Source: Petaurus breviceps papuanus (taxonomy: Eukaryota; Chordata; Mammalia; Diprotodontia; Petauridae). Taken from it: a stretch of DNA of 64,000 nucleotides. Position 1 is the stretch's first letter, and the number at the start of each line of letters is the position of its first letter. The stretch lies in the NCBI GenBank assembly GCA_028583685.1, contig JAMXIF010000015.1, forward strand, positions 64,414,906 through 64,478,905, written 5' to 3'. Below the pieces are notes generated by a model. That model did not search any database and had not been told where the DNA came from. It saw only the letters and a list, made by a program, of their open reading frames with translations. Of this stretch, positions 59,160 through 64,000 are shown one piece after another. A program made the translations under genes and the position numbers.

Positions 59160-60285
59160 ATTTGTTTGTATTTTTATTTAGTATTTTATTTTTTCCCAGT
59201 TATATGTAAAAAACAATTTTAACAATCATTTAAAAAACTTTGAGTTCTAAATTATCTCCTTTCTTCTATCTCCCCAACCTACTGACCCATCAAGCAATTT
59301 AATATAGGCTATATGTCTAGTCATGAAAAATATATCCATAATGGTCATGTTGGGAAAAAATCATAGATGAAAAAAACACAAGGAAAAATTTCAAAAAGTT
59401 TTTTAAAAGTTTGCTTCAATCTGTATTCAAATACCATCAATTCTTTTTCTGGAGATGAATAGCATTTTTCATCATAAATCCTTCAGAGCTTTCTTGTATC
59501 ATTGTATTTCAGAGAATAGCTAAGCCATTCACAGATTATTCACCTTACAATATTGCTGTTAATTTTTACACAGTACATTTCACTTTGCATCAACCCATGC
59601 AAGAACTTCCAGGTTTTTCTGAGAGCATCCTGCTCATCATTTCTTATAGTAAGATAGTATTCAATCATAATCATATACCACAAATTATTCAGTCATTCTC
59701 CAATTGATGGGCATCCTCTCAAATTATTTTTTTCTTTGCAACTGAAATGAGCTGCTATAAATATTTTTGTACATATAGGTGTTTTTCCTATTTTTTTTCT
59801 TTTTATCAAACCGAGTAATGGTATTGCTAGGCAAAAGTGTATGCAGGATTTTATATTTGGGTACAATTCTAATTTGCTCTCCAGAATTGTTGAATCAGTT
59901 TATAACTCCACCAACAATACATTAATATCATTTTTTTCCCACAACCCATAAACTTTTTCATTTACCTTTTCTGTCCTACTAGCCAATCTAATAGTGGAAA
60001 TAGTACCTCAGATTTGTTTTAATTTGTATTTCTCCAACCAGTCATGGGCTAGACTATCCATTCATATGGCTTTAAATAGCTTTGATTACTTTATATGAAA
60101 ACTGAGCATATCTTTTGATCTTATATCAATTGGGGAATGGCTCTTATTTTTATAAATTTGACTCAGTTCGCTAGGTGTTTGAGAAATGGGGTCTTTTTCA
60201 GAGAAACTTGCTTCAATTTATTTTTCACAGTTACTATTGCTAGCTGTATTTCCCTCCAACCTACACATTTATTGTATTCTTTCTC
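59160..60285 (-). mobile_element. L1 3' fragment, minus
   Basis: The 3'UTR and ORF2 end on the minus strand: tctccaattgatgggcatcc and aaatgagctgctataaatat are the complement of the L1 ORF2 tail; the middle part (cagagaatagctaagccatt) is 3'UTR. Left A-tail as a T-rich run near 59,160. Older than A and B. Confidence 0.7.
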
Positions 60286-61064
60286 CCCTTTCACCCTTTC
60301 CCTGCTCAAAAGTGTTTTGCTTCTGACTACCCCCCCATTTGCTCTCCCTTCTAATCACCCTTCCTTCTCCTTCCACTTTTACTTTCCTATAGGGTAAGAT
60401 GGACTTCTATAACTGATTGTGTGTGTGTTATTCCCCCTTTGAGTCAATTTTGTTGAGAGTAAGATCATGTACTCCTCCTCAATCCCCCCTCTTCCCCTCC
60501 ACTGTAAAACAGATTTTTTGCCTCTTTTATGTGAGATAATTTACCATATTCTAGCTCTCCTCCCATGACATTCCAATTGCAACCCTTAATTTTATGTTTT
60601 TACATATTATTCCTTCATATTGAATTCACACTGTGATGCATGTGTGTGTGTGTCTGTGTATGTATGACTTGTATTTCCTCCAACTACCCTAACACTGAGA
60701 AAGATCTCATTAAGTTAAAAATATCATCTACTTATGTAGAAAGGTAAGCATTTCAACTATAATAATTCCCTTATAATTTATTTTTCCTGTTTCCCTTTCC
60801 ATACTTCTCTTGATTCTTGCACTTGAAAGTAAAATTTTCTGTTTAGCTCTGGTCTTTTCATCAAGAATGCTTTAAAATCCTTTTTTTCACTGAATATCCA
60901 TTTGCCCCTGAAGGATTATACTCAGTTTTACTAGGTAGGTGATTCTTGATTTTAATCCCAGCTGTTTTGCCCTCTGGAATATCATATTCCAAGCCTTCTG
61001 ATCCCTTAACATAGCTGCTAAATATTGTGTTATCCTGAATGGGTTTCTTCAGTACTTGAATTGG
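60286..61064 (-). mobile_element. HAL1-type copy H7, 3' region and ORF1 C-terminus
   Basis: 3' region (cttccactttt-type pyrimidine-rich tract, TG microsatellite at 60,640) then the ORF1 C-terminal domain on the minus strand (ttctgtttagctctggtctt to gggtttcttcagtactt). It stops at 61,064, where the next 113 bp are in opposite orientation. Confidence 0.7.
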
Positions 61065-61177
61065 TTAAATGGAAAAAGAAGGTCCAAAAGCTCAGTGAAG
61101 AAAATAATTCCTTAAAGTTATAATAGAGCAAATTGAAGGTAATGAATTTATGAGAAATCAGGATATTATAAAACAGG
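61065..61177 (+). mobile_element. Inverted HAL1 ORF1 segment (5' inversion)
   Basis: aaatggaaaaagaaggtcca, ctcagtgaagaaaataattc and gaatttatgagaaatcagga read in the plus direction as the middle of ORF1 (coiled coil), upstream of the minus-strand C-terminus on its left. This is the pattern of L1 twin-priming inversion. Confidence 0.65.
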
Positions 61178-61287
61178 CTTTTTTATCTTTTCTTGATTTC
61201 TCACTCAATCACTAAGTTCCATTTGCTCCATTTTAATTTTTAGGGAATTATTTTTAATCCAATGCTTCTAGTGAATCAAAATTTAAA
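61178..61287 (-). mobile_element. Second ORF1 coiled-coil piece, minus orientation
   Basis: tttctcactcaatcactaag, ccatttgctccattttaatt and agggaattatttttaatcc match the complement of the 61,080-61,160 segment, forming a diverged inverted duplication about 60 bp long. It may be a separate old HAL1 or L1 fragment. Confidence 0.55.
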
Positions 61288-63912
61288 TCAAACTTCTAGT
61301 TTACATCATTAATTTCTACAAGATTTTGAGTTACACATTTTCTCCCCATTTTCCCCTACCCAACACCCCAAAATAGTGATCCCACTGGATATCCCCTCTT
61401 CCAATTTGCTCTTTCCAATACCTTCTTCCATACATCCTCTGATTTTCCAGTAGGTCACAGTGCACATCTATGCCCTCAGTGCCTGTATATCTTATTTCCC
61501 AGGTACATGTAAAATAATATTAATAAAGTATATTTTTTAAACATTTGATTTTAAAACTTTGAATTCCAGATTCATTCCCTTCCTCCCTTGTCACCCACCA
61601 TTACAGGAAAGCTGAGCAATTCAGTATAGGTTATACTTGTGTAGCTAAGCATAACATTTCCATAGTGGATAAATTGTAAAAGACTGACTATATTTTCCTC
61701 CCTCCCATCGCACCTCCCTCTTCTTCTGTTCTCTACTTTGATCCTGTCCCTTTTCAAAAGTAGGTGCTTCCAACTTCCCTGTGCCACTGCCTGTCTTCCC
61801 TTCCATCATCCCCCCACTCATCCCCTTCCCCCCTACTCTCATGTAGGATGAGTTACCCTGTTTAGTGTGTATGTCATTCCCTCCCTAAGCCAAATTCAAC
61901 GAGAATAAGGTTCAGCCATTCCCTTTTGCCTTCCTATTCTTCACCTCCATTGTAAATATTTTCCTTTGCCTCTTCTATATGAGATAGTTTACCCCATTCT
62001 GTATCTCCTGATCTCCTCTCATTATATTCCTCTATCACCTCTTAATTTCAGCTTTTACATATCATCCCTTCCTATTAAATTGGCCATGTGCCCTCTATCT
62101 ATGTATACCTGTACACATATATAACCACATTCACATATGTATTCCTATGCCTATATACCCTCCTATCTAGACAGAAAGACAGACACACACACATATTTCT
62201 ATTCCCTATTACTATTCTCATACTGAGAAAATTTTAATCAGTTACAGTTATCATTTTCCATGAAGGAATGTAAATTGTTCAATTTTGATAAAATCCTTAT
62301 GATTTCTTTTCCATGTTTACCTTCTCATGTTTCTCTTGCTTCTTGTATCTGAATGTCAAATTTTCTATTCAACTCTGGTTTTTTAATGAAGAATGCTTGA
62401 AAACCCTCTATTCCTCTGAAAGGCCATATTTTCCGCTGAAATATGATACTCAGTTTTGTTGGGTAGGTGATTTTTGGTTTTGGTCCCAGCCTCTTTGACC
62501 TCAGGAATATCATATTCCAAACCTTTTGATCCCTCAGTGTAGAAGCTGTCAGATCCTGTGTTATCCTCCTTGTGTTTCCAAAATATTCAAATTGTTTCTT
62601 CCTCACTGTTTGTAATATTTTCTCCTTGATCTGGGGATTCCAGAACCTGCCTATAATATTCCTAGGAGTTTTATTTTTGGTATCTTTTTCAGGAGGTGAT
62701 TGGTGGATTCTTTCAACCTCTATTTCACCCTCTGGTTCTAAAACACCAGGGCAGTTTTCCTTGATAATTTATTGAAGGATGATTTCTAGGTTCTTTTTTT
62801 GATCATGGCTTTCAGGTAGTCCAATAGTTTTTAAATGATCTCTCCTGGATCTATTTTCCTGGTAGTGGTTTTTCCAATGAGATATTTCACATTGCCTTCT
62901 AATTTTTTCATCTGTTTGCATCTGTTTAATAGTATCTTTATTTCTTCTAAAATCACTAGCTTCCATTTGCTCCAATCTAATTCTGAAGGAATCATTCTCT
63001 TCAGTGAGATTTTGAGATTCATTTTCCATCTGGCAAATTTGGGTTTTTAAATCATTCTTCTGCTCATTGCCTTTTTGAGACTGTTTTGCCATTTCAATTA
63101 ACTTATGTTTAAGGTGTTATTTTCCTCAGTCAAGTTGTTGTTGACTCTCATTTCATCATTCTCTTCCATCATTATCATTTCTCTTCCTAATTTTTTCTCC
63201 ACTTCTCTTATTTTGTTTTCAAAATCCTTCTTTAGGTCCTCTATGGCCTGCAACCAACTTGCAGTTTTCTTGAAAGATTTTGGTGCAGGCTTTCTGAACT
63301 CACTGCCTTCCTCCTGTTCCATTCTTTTATTTTTATTGTCCCCAAAATACGAGTGTAAAGTTGGGTTGCTAAGTTTGCTTTGCTTCCCTTGTTTGCTCAT
63401 ATTGCCACTCAATTACTTGACTTATGGGCTTTTTGCCACATTAGGACTCTGCTACCAGACAGGGGAGATTTGTCCCAGTCACTGTGGTTTTCTTAGCTGC
63501 TGAAGGTATTAGTTGGGTGCCCTCTCTGAAGCCCTAACATTCTCTGGCAAGTTGGTCACACATACCAGAACCTCCACCCTATACCACAATCCAGATCCAA
63601 GTAGGTAATGCAAGAACCATTACCCCATAGACTGGTTGCTTTGTCCCCTTACAATATGCAATCAAGGAGCTGATGCAGCCATGTGGCTGCAGCTGCATGG
63701 CTGCTGTGTGTCAGCTGCTTCTTGCCCCAGGGGCAAAGGCCGACCACACTCCTGAATTACTGGATCACAGAGAACACACTGCACTGACCTATCACTTTGT
63801 CCTTAGGATCTATATGTTGATAATTCTGGAAACTGCCACATATTTTGGTGATCTGGATTCCCCTCACCTGGCAGCTGGTCAGGCCCACCCTGAGGCTAAA
63901 ATGTGTTTGTGT
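61288..63912 (-). mobile_element. HAL1 copy H6 (5' end beyond window)
   Basis: 3' terminal extension from 61,288 (ctagtttacatcattaattt), 3' region with the purine-rich tract complement (61,770-61,850), ORF1 62,325-63,400, GC-rich 5'UTR to about 63,905, where a TG/GA microsatellite interrupts it. The older subtype by its coiled-coil insertion. The terminal 5' bases lie outside the window. Confidence 0.87.
62325..63400 (-). pseudogene. HAL1 H6 ORF1 relic
   Basis: Starts MSKQGKQSKLSNPTLHSYFG at 63,400 and keeps KKDFENKIREVEKKLGREM, with the extra FEN residues absent from H1, H3 and H4. The frame changes near 63,105 (NTLNIS). The piece 63,092-62,769 holds the coiled coil and NRSRRDHLKTIGLPESHDQK, and 62,606-62,325 the C-terminal domain (ITQDLTASTLRDQKVWNM). 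At least two frameshifts and a stop near the IIQ-ILKENC region. Confidence 0.82.
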
Positions 63913-63922
63913 GTGTGTGTGT

Positions 63923-63996
<74 letters not shown>
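63905..63996. repeat. (TG)n(GA)n compound microsatellite
   Basis: TG repeats then a GA run of about 70 bp, inside the HAL1 H6 5'UTR where the canonical sequence reads cctaggtgtgggc. The array runs nearly to the window end, which cuts any further 5'UTR. Confidence 0.93.
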
Positions 63997-63997
<1 letters not shown>

Positions 63998-64000
63998 GGA

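Overview
This window is gene-poor, AT-rich vertebrate DNA in which most of the recognisable sequence is transposable element. The repeat mix points to a marsupial: many ORF1-only half-L1 (HAL1-type) elements, abundant L1 of several ages, tRNA-derived SINEs with a ctaggtgg-type head, and old MIR/CORE-SINE and L3/CR1 relics. I cannot name the genus from sequence alone. I found no host exon, tRNA, rRNA or CRISPR array. The only host-gene sequence is a processed RPL38 retropseudogene, and the only long ORF that looks intact is the 353-residue ORF1 of one HAL1 copy.

Layout. 1-9.4 kb: old sequence with SINE-like repeats, a GA microsatellite broken by a 100-N assembly gap (859-958), a small LTR fossil, a perfect 41-bp-arm palindrome, MIR and L3/CR1 relics and L1/HAL1 3' ends. 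9.6-15.3 kb: a full-length HAL1 (H1, minus) inside another full-length HAL1 (H2, plus), with a perfect 15-bp target-site duplication (TSD). 15.3-20.6 kb: L1 5' fragments, microsatellites, an LTR fossil and unassigned DNA. 20.6-39.65 kb: one full-length old L1 (C, plus) split by a near-full-length younger L1 (A, minus, 18-bp TSD) and by an old HAL1 (E, minus). A itself contains another L1 (B), a SINE dimer and a 405-bp DNA-transposon-like element. E contains a 510-bp terminal-inverted-repeat element and an L1 fragment (D).

40.3-49.3 kb: a second plus-strand L1 (F) carrying the RPL38 retrocopy, HAL1 H3, a SINE, HAL1 H4 (intact ORF1, its own SINE, and a probable 3' transduction) and an LTR fossil. 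49.3-57 kb: an RTE-like fragment, a minus L1 5' part, another LTR fossil, a HAL1 5' half (H5), a plus L1 ORF2/3' end (G) and minus L1 5' fragments. 57-64 kb: an L3/CR1 relic, unassigned DNA, a minus L1 3' end, an inverted HAL1 fragment and HAL1 H6, which runs off the window through a TG/GA microsatellite.

These elements are related as host and parasites. L1 encodes endonuclease and reverse transcriptase (ORF2). HAL1, the SINEs and the RPL38 retrocopy lack these, and they carry A-tails and TSDs as expected if L1 mobilised them. The nesting gives a relative clock: C is older than A, A is older than B, H2 is older than H1, and F is older than H3, H4 and the RPL38 copy. Coordinates of element ends are by eye and usually good to about 5-20 bp; those supported by TSDs are tighter.
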